This document shows, one piece after another, positions 35,247 through 47,576 of a DNA stretch of 64,000 nt. Within the stretch, counting starts at the first letter, position 1. Each line of letters starts with the position of its first letter. The stretch comes from Straminergon stramineum (lineage: Eukaryota > Streptophyta > Bryopsida > Hypnales > Calliergonaceae). The position numbers and the translations under genes were made by a program. A model generated the notes under the pieces. It was not told the DNA's origin, made no database searches, and saw only the letters and a list, made by a program, of their open reading frames with translations. Where the stretch lies: positions 21,246,906-21,310,905 of the forward strand of contig OY987264.1 of the NCBI GenBank assembly GCA_963920665.1, read 5' to 3'.

Positions 35247-36239
35247 CTATCCCTAACTACGAATGAAAAGGATGTATAGCCACTCCACTCTGTTTTGTTT
35301 TTCTTGAAAGCTCTCTTCATGTAATCACAATCTGGATTTTTACAAGCAAGATGGCTAGCACTGCAATACAATAGGACTTATGAAACTTTAGGTTGTCGAA
35401 GTTATTGATGTTTGTGGTCACTTGCTTGCACCACAGGTGCCCATCGTACCACTTGTCCATTCCTTCCAAATTTTGCATTGCCGATGAAGACAAAGTTGCC
35501 CGGCATGGAGGTAGTTCAAAAATGACATTCCCATTGAATACATCTGGAAGAAACGAAACACGATGGTGTTTCACAGTGTTTAGATCCATAGTAGACAACT
35601 CATTTTGAGATCGATGCATACTAGCTAATCTTCTCAAACACTCCATAATGCTCACTTAGTCGACTAGATATGGATGCAATGGAGGACATGAGAAGAATGA
35701 TTGCGAATGACTTTGTGATGGGGTTCCAGATCCCGAGATTACAAAATCCATTTTGCTTGATGTAATTTGGATATGACATGTTTGTCTTTCAAGAATCAAG
35801 TTTGGACAATCTCCTTCTAACTCACTAGACAACTCTATGATTGGATCTAATTTCTCTACTTTCATTGTACAAAGTACTTTAGGCTTTGGAAGGACAGATA
35901 ATACTTCAGGACGATATACGGCATATCTACTGTGGAATTATCTGATTGACGGCTAAGAATCTTAGTTGATCTAGATAGCATAGATAAAGGAAGTCCATAT
36001 GCTCTATAGTTTCCGAGAGCAAGATGCCAGCAATACTTTTCATCTTCCATAGACCTCACAACAGATATAGATTGTTGCACATCACCTAATTTCGACTTTC
36101 TTTCTTCCTCAACATAGATGGAGGACTCTACAAATTGAAAACGAACATGCAAAAGGTGACTAAAGACTATAGCACATCCTCCATCAACTACGGGAAAGAT
36201 AAGAGGAACCTCATAGCCATCGACTCAAATGCAAGCCAT

Positions 36240-39100
36240 GTTCACAATTCACTCAATAAGTAGGAAGAGGAATGACAGTAAATCTTAGGTGGGAAATGAA
36301 GAAGATAAGAACCTCTTCATGATTATAGAGTTCCTTCACTATCAATTATATACAAAAATGGTGCTATGGATGGCAGTAGCTCAACAATTAATAAAATTAA
36401 AAGAAGATTGCCATTGCCTCCACCTGTATTCTTCTTTACCTCCATCACTTGAAAGGGATATGGAAGGCGGCGCTATCAGGGAGTATTAATTCTAAGGAGG
36501 CTTAAATATGTTTGCACAACCACTACTTCATATAGATCCTTAAAATTAATAATGGCACCAAGTTTAAGCAAGGCGTCAGAGCCACCATTAGCATTGAAGT
36601 TATTCTTTTGAATTTTGACAGCTCATTCAAGAACCTACAACAGCAGCGGCTTTAATGGCGATATGGACTTTGTCATCATTCTAGTCTATGATATGACATT
36701 GTCAGTACTCCAAGTACCACTTTGAAGTTCCAACTACAGAAGTAGAAGCCACTTTTGCATAGAGAAACCATTCTTGTGCTTTCATTTTCAAGCAATGGCT
36801 GTGGTTGAGAGCAATAGGTTTCATGTAGTCATTTCTCACCTCATGCTTGTAGAAAGTTGGGAAGCTCTTATTGCAAGTCCAAAACATAGAAAGAGATGAA
36901 AGAGGCGTAGGTCTTTGTATTTCTCATCTATCAAGGCATTGAGGAGATCTAGGATAATAAAAGGAAAGAGAGTTATTTCGAAGACAAGTTAGTCCACAAG
37001 TGGAGACCTTCAGAAAGTTCTTTGCTATGAGAGTCAAGGTAGTGGCAAGGAGGAGGATGCAGGAGTCCACGACCTCGATGCGGTGCAGGAGATGTCCGAG
37101 GAGACTACTGGAGTACAAAATGAAGCAAGAGACATGGTGGTTGCAAATGTAAGAATCCATAGACTCCTTTGCTATCATTTGAATGACTTTCTTTTCACTG
37201 CTTTCCTTCAAAATGGTTAGAGGGAATGCCTAGATACATCTAATGTCTACATAAATTACAGTGTCTACTTTGAGGTCCACAAAATATACTTAGCCAATTT
37301 AGAATGTCATTTTTTTATCAAGGATAATGCTTAGTTGCCTACTTACATGTTCAGAAGTGAAAGCCATTATAGCCTCTTTGGATTGCTTTGGTGTTTTAGA
37401 AGTAAGAAGGCTTCTTGCAGATTATAAGTATGAAGTTGCGTATTTAGGCAATATATAGTATGTCATTTTTTATGGTTAATAATGCTTAGTTGCCTTAGTA
37501 CATGATTCGGAAGAGTAAGCCATTGTAACCTCCTTGGATTGCTTTGGTGTTTTAGAAGTAAGAAGGCTACTTGCAGAATATGAGTATGAAGTTGCAAGAC
37601 ATATTTCACCTACTTAGGAACTTGGAATGTGAACTCTTTCCTATTAGAATGGAAAAGAAATGGATCCATTTGTCAAATGATTAGAATACTTTGGTACTAT
37701 CTTGGGAAAAAGAATATACTTGTTACAATGCTTACCCGAAACCATATTTGAAGAGTAGGAGGTGGTCTTTCAATGAACCTCTATTATTATCATTAAATGA
37801 ATGGAAATATATGCATTTTTGAAAAAAATTTAAGTGTTGAAAGTATGTGGTCAAAATATGATCAATAAGAAATGTCTACAATATGATTCTCATCTTCCAT
37901 TAAGTGAGCACAGTAGAAATAAATATTGAGTAAACATATTGAAAACAAACAAATTATCATGAGATCGTAACTCAGGATATAACAAACTAAACTACGATTT
38001 CATTAAATCTTTACATATTAATGAATAAACTTTCTTTGAATTGTCAATTAACGAACACTAGATTTGAACACCAATTCCAAAGACTTGAACATCAAACTAG
38101 GAGATAAGAGAGGAACTAGGCTATGTTGGAAGCCTTTGATTTTGATAAATAATTAGTTTATGAATGAGTTTTTTTTAACACAAATACTGAACAAACAAGA
38201 TTCAAATGTCAACTCTGTTGACGATACGTATTTGCATGAAAAGGAATTTTTCGATATGGCGTAACTTGAGGAACAACTTGCTTGCTTTGCCAGATACCTA
38301 CATTGGAAAATAGAAAATTTCCAAAGCAATGAGAACATGCCTAGATTGTAGCCGCAATTGATTAGCTCTTACTTGGCAACTAATAATTCCATTCTCATCA
38401 CTCTGTATTTGGATTTTGGATTTGTCGATCGAGATCGTGAGAACAAGCTAGATAAAAAATGCTTTCTTATCAACACATGCATCCTCGAGAGGATTTTTTC
38501 ATCGGTAAGCTGATCTAGTCTTTCGGCGCTTTTTGTGGCAGTGCTCATCTTCAACACTGTCCACTCCTTCTTGGAGAAGTCGATGGGCCTTCTCAGTCTA
38601 CTTCCTATGCAGCGAACACTTGAACTTTTAGAATTTCATAAATACAGGACCTCAGGAGGATGACAAGGAACACCACAAGCCGTGTAAGAGCAGAAGTAAG
38701 TGATATGGATGGGCGTCGTCGAGAGACACCACCTCCTCAAATGCAATAGGTGAGATTTTATTTGCAAGTTGTAATATAGTATTGGATTTGGGAGTAGATT
38801 GAAACTACCTTTGATTTCATCATTGCGGAGATACATTTTCATCAATGGATAAGACAGAGAGTTACACCTCCTGGTTTTATTTTCAACTTCTACGCACTTG
38901 ACTGACGGCGATTTTATTGAGATTCCATACACTTGTCTGTCTAATTGACGTGGGTCCAGATTGTTGATGTTCTTGGTTTGAAGTTTAAACTGGTTTATCT
39001 TGATAGTCTCAATGGTTCAATTTCTCTTCTTGTACACCTTGCTCTATATAGATCAATTCAAATATAAAATTTTGGCGCACAAGAATCAATTCACACACCA
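36240..39100. other. Unclassified stretch with a tandem duplication
   Basis: No gene could be supported. Weak minus-strand frames at 36702-36887, 36924-37211, 38369-38557 and 38636-38932 look slightly protein-like (for example SAERLDQLTDEKILSRM, faintly F-box-like) but are short and broken. A 157-bp duplication spans 37303-37595. Confidence 0.4.
37303..37595. repeat. 157-bp tandem duplication
   Basis: Two units start at about 37303 and 37460. Both contain GGATTGCTTTGGTGTTTTAG followed by AAGTAAGAAGGCT and then GAGTATGAAGTTGC-like words. Confidence 0.75.
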
Positions 39101-42100
39101 CCAAGACTAATTCAGATTCAAAAAATGATCCCATGTTTAAAATCTAGGGGGTCCAAGTGTGAGCCCTCAAGTTGGCACTTGGAACCCAGGATTTTCGTTT
39201 TTTTCGTTTTGTTAGTATTTGAGCATATTTATATGCAAAAATGCATAAAAAGAGTGTTTGAGTGGTATTTGGTAGAAGTCCCTACCAATACAGTGAGGGA
39301 TCATCTTGGAAGTGCAGAGTATATAAAATACTCAAATTTCATACTTCTCATGCCTAGTTGAGAGTTTGAGAGGTCAATTAAGTATTTCCGAGAGAATTAA
39401 GGGTTTGAATGTTAGCTAGTCCTAGTAGTTGTCCATATTAAACTAAGTCTTACAATTGCATGTGACAAGCTGGCTAAGTCCATTTTAGGTCTAGAGAGTC
39501 TAGTACAGGTCACCATCTAATTCGTAAAGAATTTGGATTGGTAAATTCTTATTTGCAAATAATTTGTAGAAGAATGATCCAATCTGCAAATAAAGTAATG
39601 GGAGAGCGATCGGAGGATGAAGAAAGGTGCTTTTACTCTATAAGCATGCCAAGAGCCAATATTAGAGCTGGTTGTTCCAAGATTCCCCAATACAAGAATA
39701 ATTTCCCCCTCGGACGGAAATTAAAAAGAAATTGCTAATTTTAGCTTCCCTATGAATATTGCAAAGTGAAATGTGATGTTGCACTTTGGTTTTGGGAGCT
39801 TCCTAGAGGATACCCAAAAAATTTCAGATTTTTTCAAAACAATTACAATGACTCCATGGGAAGTCAACTACCTTTGAACATGGTTGTAAATTCCTAGGAA
39901 TTAACCATGTTGCGGTAAAATCCCACTAAAAATTAGGATAGTGTTTTGTGTGCTAATAAAGCGTTCCACAAAGCTTGAAGACATTGTAACATTCTTAAGT
40001 ACCAGAATCAGCAACGACATTGGACTTTTGAAGAATTTACGACTTTATGGCGGGTTGACCGACGTATCAGGAGATGGCGGTGTTCAAATGACGTGAATGA
40101 GGGGTCTTTTCTTACTCCCACGAACCTTCTAAGTAATCCTAGATAGACAGTTTCCTCAAAAGAAACAAATTCCAAAAGTTAGAGTTTTCATTTATCTTTG
40201 GAGTTACCGTAAGTTGATTTTACACTTACAAATGGCTATGAAAAAGAGGATAGAGGGTCCCTCATGCTAATTTGGGTCTTGTAAACAAAATGGTGCAATC
40301 AATTTCCAATTTGGAGTTGTTCCCTAGAAGATAGGAAGGGTCCAACAATAGGTTTGACTTTTTTAGAGTAATTAGTAGTAATTCAAAGTTAATTTCACAA
40401 ATATCTTTTGGAAAATTAAAGATTGGATTTGGGCAAGATCTCTTTTTGTGTGTAACAAGCTATCTTTTGTTTAAAGAAAGACAATTTAAAAATACTTTGG
40501 ATTAATTAGCAAAATATCTAGGTTAATTAGGATTATTTTCAAAATATCTTTGGGAAAAGATCTTGGATTTGATTTAGCCAAGATTTATTAGCTAAATGGA
40601 GAGGGTTCTAGAGAATTCTTCCATTAAACAAAGATTATTTTGGAAGTATGTCAGAGTAGTTTAGGAAATATCTCGAGATCGAAAATAAATGTTTTTCCAT
40701 CAACAACTTACCGGGGAGGAGCCTAGGACAAGTATAAAAGGCCCTTCCCTCGAGGTTGTCGGTACCCTCATTCTTATATCTAACCTTTGCTTTGTTTCTC
40801 CTTTGCTATCAACTTGGTCGAAGCACTAATCCAGGTCGAGATCCGACCTGATTTTCATTCTAATTCTTGATTTGCACACTTTAAAGGACGAGAGGGTTCC
40901 TTCAAAGTGATTTCTATTTGATTTCTTTGAATTCTCGAGGCTAAGCCGCCATTTTCTTTGATTTGTGAGAGTTTTGAAAGGGATAGACCTCCAAATTCTA
41001 ATTTTGTTTAAGATTTCTTGAATACTAACAATATGTGCTCATTACAACAGAATGTGGTATTAATAGACTTAAGGTAGTAAAGCTTGACTTTGCCAAAAGT
41101 TTATTAAACCAACCTTTGTCCAAAATTCGTTGTATAACGGAGATTGGAACTTTAATTGCTAAAGTTCGGTCTAAATGCTGTCATGCGTACCTCCTTTAGT
41201 GATTAAATCTTGGATACATTGAAATTTTGAGAAATTAGTCTTTAATGTTCAGTTTAAACACTGTCATGTGTACCTCCTTTAAAGATTGAACTTTCAAAAT
41301 ACCAATCTTTGACCATTGACACCGTGTATACTTGGAGTTGCCCCCGCACAGCGAAGCTTTGAATTTGAAATATTCAAAATTGACATTTTAAATATGGTTC
41401 CAAGTATTTAAGTACTTGAAACCATTAGAGAACACCTCTCTTGTTGTATATTGAAAATTGCCCTTGCATGTGGAAGAAATTTGGGTCATTTGAATTGTGA
41501 GAGAATTAGAGAAAATTAGTCAAAGTTCTTTAGTTTAAATTCTTGATAAAACCCTTAGTAGTAGTTAGAAAAAACCCAAAATTTAGATTCATTTTTCATT
41601 TAGTTAGAGTCATCATAATTATTCCGAAAAGAGAGTCCCAATTAGATTAGAACACTTTGATTTGTTTAGTTTAAATTTATTTCAAAAATCCCAAAAAATT
41701 AGATTGTTAGTTAGAATTTAAGAAGTTGGAAAGTTTTCCCAAAAATCCAAAAACAAATCCATTTGAATGCCATAGTTATAGTTAGTGAAAGTTTGCCTAG
41801 AAATTCCCAAAAAAATCCAACAAAAAACAAAATTGATTAGTTTAGTTAATTAGTAGTAGATTAAGTTAAATCAATAGAAGTTTCCAAAATTTAGTGATTA
41901 GTAAGAGAAATTGGGCGAACAAGGTCACCAGAGAATACACGGAGTTAGCACAAAGAAAGCCCGGGGTGCCAAGCTAGGGTGCCAAGGTGGGGTGCTAGGC
42001 CAAACGAGGTGACAAATCACAAGTCAGTCACACCTCGCCACGTGGCGACATGAAGGTGATAGTTGGAAGACTGCGAGGGAAGCCTAAAAGTATCGTAAGA

Positions 42101-42510
42101 CTGCAAGGGGAGCCTGAAGTACCATGAGACTAAAGGGAAGCCTGGAATATAAGAAGACCGCAGGAGGAGCTAGCTTAAACCAGAAGGTAGACAACAATCA
42201 TTTGAGAAATAAATTAGTTACTAGAAGCTGTGGGACTAGAACTGAAGGTATGATTTATAAAATTAATTTAGGAGATGCTAACACTATCAACAATTAGCTT
42301 AATAATTCATTGAAAACTCATCAACTCACATCACTCTCACCAAATCTTAAGAACACGAAACGCAAAACACAAATGAAAGAGTTGAAGAGTTGAAGGGAAA
42401 GGTTGGAGATGAAAAGAAGAAGAAGAAAAGGAATCTAAATACCTAATAAGGTAAGAATCTATTGGATTTTATTTGAATTTTATTCTCATTACTATTCATT
42501 GAATTGTTAT
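39101..42510 (+). repeat. Retrotransposon-like repeat F2, left part
   Basis: It shares an LTR-like segment with 8870-9640 (around 39790-40800, including a TATA box) and an AT-rich segment with F1 (41340-41700). Near 41150-41310 a segment containing CATGYGTACCTCCTTTA is present twice. No gag, protease, reverse transcriptase or integrase frame remains. Confidence 0.55.
40733..40739 (+). promoter_or_regulatory. TATA box of repeat F2
   Basis: TATAAAA is followed by GGCCCTTCCCTCG. The related repeat at 9514 has the same layout. Confidence 0.5.
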
Positions 42511-42710
42511 NNNNNNNNNNNNNNNNNNNNNNNNNNNNNNNNNNNNNNNNNNNNNNNNNNNNNNNNNNNNNNNNNNNNNNNNNNNNNNNNNNNNNNNNNN
42601 NNNNNNNNNNNNNNNNNNNNNNNNNNNNNNNNNNNNNNNNNNNNNNNNNNNNNNNNNNNNNNNNNNNNNNNNNNNNNNNNNNNNNNNNNNNNNNNNNNNN
42701 NNNNNNNNNN
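42511..42710. other. Assembly gap (200 N)
   Basis: Exactly 200 N, a likely placeholder length. Repeat F2 flanks it on both sides. Open frames reported over it are meaningless. Confidence 0.98.
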
Positions 42711-43200
42711 TCTTATTTTTAATTCGTGGATGAAGGTTGTGATGTAGTTTAGGGATCAATATTTCATCCATTCATTTCTTTTATTAGGAAAGTTAGAATT
42801 TAACTTGCTTTATCATTCTGGAAAGGGCAAATTACATTCTACAAGTTAGGTTAGATTGATTTTAGTTTGAATTCATCTTTTGATTAGTTATTTGATTTAA
42901 TTAACCATAGTTTAAAAAATTAGGATTTATATGATTTAAGTTCAATTTGGATATTTAAAAACAAAGTGTCCATTGCTTGGAAGGTGTGAATTGAATTTAG
43001 ATCAAAAACATCCTAAGGAAATTGATTTAACAAGCCGTAGAACCCGTGTGCATGTTTTAACTCAAAGGGTGGAGTTTAAAATACTCACACAGTGGAGAGA
43101 CTTTATGGAGATGGTGAGTGCATTTGTAATTTAAATTGATAGAAAGGTTTTCATTTCATAAGGTATGCTTTGTTATAGAATGTTGTACCTAATTTGTTGA
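42711..43200 (+). repeat. Repeat F2, right part
   Basis: It matches F1 (24634-25015) in reverse up to about 43090 and is then replaced by the intron of MULE M3. Confidence 0.65.
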
Positions 43201-45029
43201 ATATTTTTATGTGTTATTTCCAATGGATGAATTTGTGAATTCAAGCAGCTTATTTTAGTTTAGGGTAGTTCTGACAATTTTTTTTTTTAAAACCCTAAAA
43301 GGGGTGGGTCCTATAGACATTTTAAATGCATTTGTGGATCCAACTGATGCATTTGTAGTATATGCAAGAACCCCCGTTTTTGGTAACTTCCTTAAAAATA
43401 TTGGAGGAGTCAAATCATGGTTGTGATTATTTACCTTAACCAATGACTTGGATAATTAGTATAGTAGTCATTCTGAGAGTGATATGTTTTTATATTAAAA
43501 TGTATTTAATGTACTACCCCTAGAGACTTGAGAGTCTAATACTTATTTTTTTGTAGAACCCTAAATCCTATGAATTTGAAGGTCTACAGAGCTTAAAAAT
43601 TGAAGAGCTAACTCTTTGCTAAACTTGTGTGGATTTCTAGAAATTGAATTTGGAGGAGATGATGGACCTACCTTCATGCAATTTATCTTAAACAATTCAT
43701 AACAAGTGGCTTCTAATGTCCGGAAATCAAGGGAACAATTTATTTGACGCCACTTGCAATGACAATATTCATGCTTGGATGCAAATGACAAACTATCGTG
43801 CATACCTCAGAGGTCTTGCATCTAGATTTGGTCCATCTAAAAGCGAGTTGAAGTTGAGAGTTGTCAAGCGAAGCGGAGATCCAAAGAAAATAGCAAAGGC
43901 ACTTAACACATTACCTGGAGCTGAGGGTGTAGGAACTCGTATACCGCATTGAAAAGGAGAAGAGATCTTTGGAAGCATGAAAAGGAAGTTGGATGTACCT
44001 ATTGGTGATGAAGGAGACTCACACTAATCGGACAAAGTCAACTTCTCTCAATCTCGTGTTTGAACAAGATCTACCACTACATCTATAGATTCTTTAGATG
44101 GCGAAGGTAAACAACATGAGGTAAACACTTCTCAATATGTTACAATTGCATGTGAAAGTGATTGCGACACATCAAAGTGGCACATTACAAGGATCAATCA
44201 CAAATCGAATGCTAAATGTCAAGCTCAACAACAAGGATCAAATATCAAGTGCACTGCCAAAATTGCAAGGGGAAAGAAGGGAACTGCAGCTCCCACCTAC
44301 AAGAGTAGAAAAGAAGATTATAGGAGTAAACGAGAGGTGGTGGTAGATTTTTGGTTTTGTTGGGACAACATAGAACAATGTGTAAAAGGTACAAAACGGA
44401 AGTGGATCATCGATTGGCCAAAGGTGCCAGAGGTTTGGCCTATTTTGATTGGGACCAACCTCAATCAAGAAGAAACTTTGTTGCTACAACATGTGGGCTT
44501 CCGCTTGCAAGAGCGTCCTATATTATCGCCATGTCGACTTTTCAACATGTCAAAAATTCACAAGACTATGTTGTTTGACCAACCACCACCACCAAATCCA
44601 GATGCATATCCAACGGTTAGAAACAATCGAACTATACGGCGAATTACAAATGCACCAACTACAGAGCAACGGAACAAGTGGGAGAGTGCTAGCAATATTA
44701 AAGGACAAATATTTGGAGTGACATTGCTTCCTTTTCCGGAGCTAGGAGCAATTGTGTCATTGGAAAGCGGGGCAAACCATAACAGAAATGTGTATCGAAT
44801 TATAGTGGGTATGTTTCCCACATGCACATGCCCAGACTTCATCAATATGGTTGTTTCTGCCATTGGAGGTCGTCAACAATATGTGAATTGCAAGCACTTG
44901 TACTACTTGTATCATTACTTTTGCAAGATGGACATTAGCAATGACAAATTTATTCATGAACCAAGTTATAGCTTTAATGAGTTGAAGCTACTTCTAGTTC
45001 GAGCAGGAATCATCACAGTTTCAAAATAG
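43201..45029 (+). pseudogene. MULE-like transposase copy M3, SWIM exon with partial intron
   Basis: The intron remnant ends at TTTCTAG (43640) and the exon starts AAATTGAATTTGGAGGAG. The frame reads MSGNQGNNLFDATCND and MTNYRAYLRGLASRFGPSK to a TGA after GVGTRIPH (43950-43952). A shifted middle part follows, then an intact 230-codon frame from 44337 to the stop at 45029. It includes VPEVWPILIGTNLNQEET, DAYPTVRNNRTIRRITNAPTTEQRN and the SWIM zinc finger: CTCPDF (Cys-x-Cys), then NCKHLYYLYHYFC (Cys-x-His). The SWIM finger is common at the C-terminus of MULE transposases and is presumed to bind DNA or protein. The upstream catalytic exon is absent. This is the best preserved 3' half of the three copies. 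Confidence 0.82.
43301..43375. repeat. Intronic hairpin in MULE M3
   Basis: Arms GGGTCCTATAGAC...AAATGCATTTGTGGA and TCCAACTGATGCATTTG...GCAAGAACCC form an imperfect stem. The position matches the hairpins of M1 and M2, upstream of the SWIM exon. Confidence 0.7.
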
Positions 45030-45309
45030 GCATGACTACATTTATCCTTGTACTTCACTCATATTGTATTCATTCACATATATTATAATTGAAATGATTT
45101 GAAGCTTATGGAATTGTCCAGTGAATGAATTCTTGGAACATGGAAGCAGGTCTCATTAGTCAATTGTTTTGAAGTTAATTCATGTAAATGACTAAAATTA
45201 TGTACAATCCTAAATCCTATTTCAGTAAGGCATATATGAATATAGAAAGAAAGTCTTTCTTTTTTCCCCCAGATTTGTTCTATTTGTAAACTTCTTCATC
45301 ATCTTCTTA

Positions 45310-45695
45310 ATTTCATTGTTGTCCCCCTTCATTTTTCCATTTGTCTCTAGGTTTTTTCATTCTCCTTTCTTTCTTGTTATTCTTTCCCATTTTTTTTCTT
45401 TCCCCATTTTTTTTGTTTCTCTATTTTTTTTTGTTTCCCATTTTTTTTTCTTTCCCTTTCTTTTCTTTCCTCCTTTTTTTTCTTTTCCTATTTTTTTCTC
45501 TCTCCAATATTTTATTCTTTTCCCATTTTTTTTCCCGTTCTTTTCTTTCCCCCTTTCTTTTCTTTTCCTATTTTTTTCTTTCTCCAATATTTTATTCTTT
45601 TCCCATTTTTTTCCCCTTTCTTTTCTTTCCCCATTTTGTTTCTTTTCCTATTTTATTCTTTTTCCATTTTGTTGCTTCCCCCCTTTAGTTGGTCA
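45310..45695. repeat. Polypyrimidine microsatellite
   Basis: Nearly pure C/T, the complement of the M1 tract at 4300-4665, and again between the MULE stop codon and the terminal region. Phe/Ser-rich open frames here are artefacts. Confidence 0.85.
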
Positions 45696-46193
45696 TTTTT
45701 TAGTATTTGTTTCAAGATGTCAACATTCAATAGTACTTATAATCATGAAGAAAAATCAATTTTAGATTTGAAAATTACATATAGTAAAACACCTCAAGAT
45801 TAGGGTGAAATGTCTACTATACAAATCCACAATAGCTTGTACTCATAAGCTAATCGTGACCTTTAGGTTGGCAACTCATCCTATATGTGTCTACTTATAC
45901 TAGCGCATGTTGGAAATCTCAATCACAATGCTCAAATTTTTCAACAAAGTTTGAAGGTCTTTTCCTATCGTAATTAACAATTTCAAGACAATGGAAAATG
46001 ACTCATATCACAATCCACGGTTATAGGGGACACGGTCATAGGTCACAAAGTTTACCATAAATAGTAAAATATTTCGTATTTTTGGAATTTCTTTTGCAAA
46101 AAAAAAAATTAAAGGAATATTTTATTAAAATAATGTTTTCAGGGCTCCACCCTCACAAGCTCGCCGCTCCAAGCTCGCATGCTAGCGTCGTTG
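45696..46193 (+). repeat. Terminal region of MULE copy M3
   Basis: It matches 3665-4290 in reverse. It has an AGGGGACACGGTCATAGGTCAC-like block near 46030 and the tip GCATGCTAGCGTCGTTG at 46177-46193. Confidence 0.6.
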
Positions 46194-46204
46194 TGTTTAA
46201 TTCC

Positions 46205-46860
46205 TCCATTCTCTACAATTTTGGGGAGGATGTCAACATTTGGTAGTTCTTACAATTATGAAGAGAAATGAATTTTATAATTGTAAGTTATATAAACCAC
46301 TAAAACTTAAGATTCAAGTCAAATGCCAACCATAAATCCACCATGGCTTCTACTCATCATCTCATACAAACCTTGAGGTTTTCTACTCACCTTACACATA
46401 TGCACTTATACAAACTCACATGAAAAATCCCAATTGTTCTAGGATATTCAAACCCCAAATCCTATGTATTCAAATTAGATAGTCAAAACAACACAACTAA
46501 GTTGTATCCAAATGGCATCTATCTATAATACTCGAACCGTCTAGCATATTTCCCATTGTAATCATTGAACTAAATGCTACAACTTTTCAATAAAATTTGA
46601 CAATCTTTTCCCATAGTAATAAGCAATTTCAGAAGAAAAAAAATAACTCATTCCATAGTCCACCGTTTTAGGGGACACGGTCATAGGTCACAATATTTAT
46701 TAAAAATAGGAAATTTTCGTCTATTTTGGGGGAAAAAATGAAAAAAAAAATTGGAGGGCAAAAAATTGCCCCCCAAAAGTTTTGGGAGCTCTAGGCTCAC
46801 ATACTCCATGTTCACAGCTCACAGGCTCACAACTCCAAGCTCGCACGCTAGCGTTGTTGC
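46205..46860 (+). repeat. Second MULE-type terminal region in tandem
   Basis: A further copy of the same terminal sequence in the same orientation. It has GGGGACACGGTCATAGGTCA near 46670, GCTCACA-type words at 46795-46840 and the tip GCACGCTAGCGTTGTTGC ending at 46860. A few C/T-rich bases at 46200-46225 are all that remains of a pyrimidine tract. Confidence 0.6.
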
Positions 46861-46871
46861 TAGAATCCATA

Positions 46872-47576
46872 GACACCCACCCAAACCTCATCCATCTAAG
46901 TTACGGGTCAACCCCTCACCGTCAGCTCGTATTGATTTAGAGCTCTTACAATGAGCTTCTAAATCATCCGCTCATTTTTGAGGGTCCACAGCCTATGTAA
47001 TAATATGACACACCCTATGCACATTATGTTGTCTTCTAACTGTTTCTGGTCGCTCTACTTAGTAGGAATGGTAGGCAAAATTATTAATACAATGATTGTA
47101 AGTTTACGACTACTTCCCTCCACCATCAAAACCGTAACTAAGTCTTGATTCAGTGTGGATAGCACCATCCTCTCTTTCCTCTTGTGATCACTAACTTACC
47201 ACTCTTTCACTCAACTACACCTGGACAAACATCTGCAAAAGAAAGAGGAAGGAGAAATGGAGGTGGAGGAGTTTAAGCACCCGTCATCCTACTGACCGTT
47301 CCCAATAGTAGACCATTTTCCATAACGGTCTCCTACATTTCAAGACCAAAAGCCTAAGATATAGGATGTCTTATCCAGGTTTTTGAATTCCGGATCCGTC
47401 TAGGATCTAGTTACAGAATATTTGGTTTGTCTTTTGAGCCTAAGTATAATATTTAAGCTAAGAGGGTTCTAATTCCTTTTGCTTAGCCAAAAAAATTGAA
47501 AATTCACTACTATAATAATTTTATCGTGTATTAACTTAACCCATTCCCAGTTTCCATCTCGCAACAGAAGACTCTT
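46872..47576 (-). mobile_element. Family R element, truncated copy D
   Basis: On the minus strand the 5' end TGTTGCGAGATGGAAACTGGG (near 47576) and about 700 bp of leader and early coding sequence match A. The match stops near 46872, within the word ACCCAAACCTCATCCAT. The 3' two thirds are missing. Confidence 0.7.

Larger units (their letters stand above)
29659..36239 (-). pseudogene. MULE-like transposase with SWIM family architecture, copy M2, split by element C
   Basis: Minus strand from ATG 36239 (one TGA a few codons in). The N-terminal part includes VPLIFPVVDGG and HVRFQFVESSIYVEEER. A KHHRVSFLPDVFNG block comes next, followed by a Cys-rich domain (HLACKNPDCDY, LVCKVCKRPPSCLSTC). After element C the gene resumes. 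The catalytic part has ACHVYDANYKNVTTISTCDMQ and the block GFMADGTMTNWN...RERTCLLHW; Asp followed by C-x2-H is the usual MULE layout. An alpha-helical segment ends in LAFWHFQYQQWGGFMNM at 30362. A 529-bp intron follows (30361-29833, GTGAGT...TTCTAG). The next exon begins KLNLEKMTDLP and is cut at 29659 by LTR S2, so the SWIM finger is lost here. Several stops show it is a pseudogene. Confidence 0.8.

Noticed and set aside
38369..38557. F-box-like start (SAERLDQLTDEKILSRM)
   Set aside because: The following residues do not continue the F-box pattern and the frame breaks at once; similarity is too weak to call.
42496..42771. Frames of X residues
   Set aside because: They run through the 200-N assembly gap.
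45316..45765. 149-codon Phe-rich frame that looks like membrane segments
   Set aside because: Same artefact over the polypyrimidine tract downstream of MULE M3.
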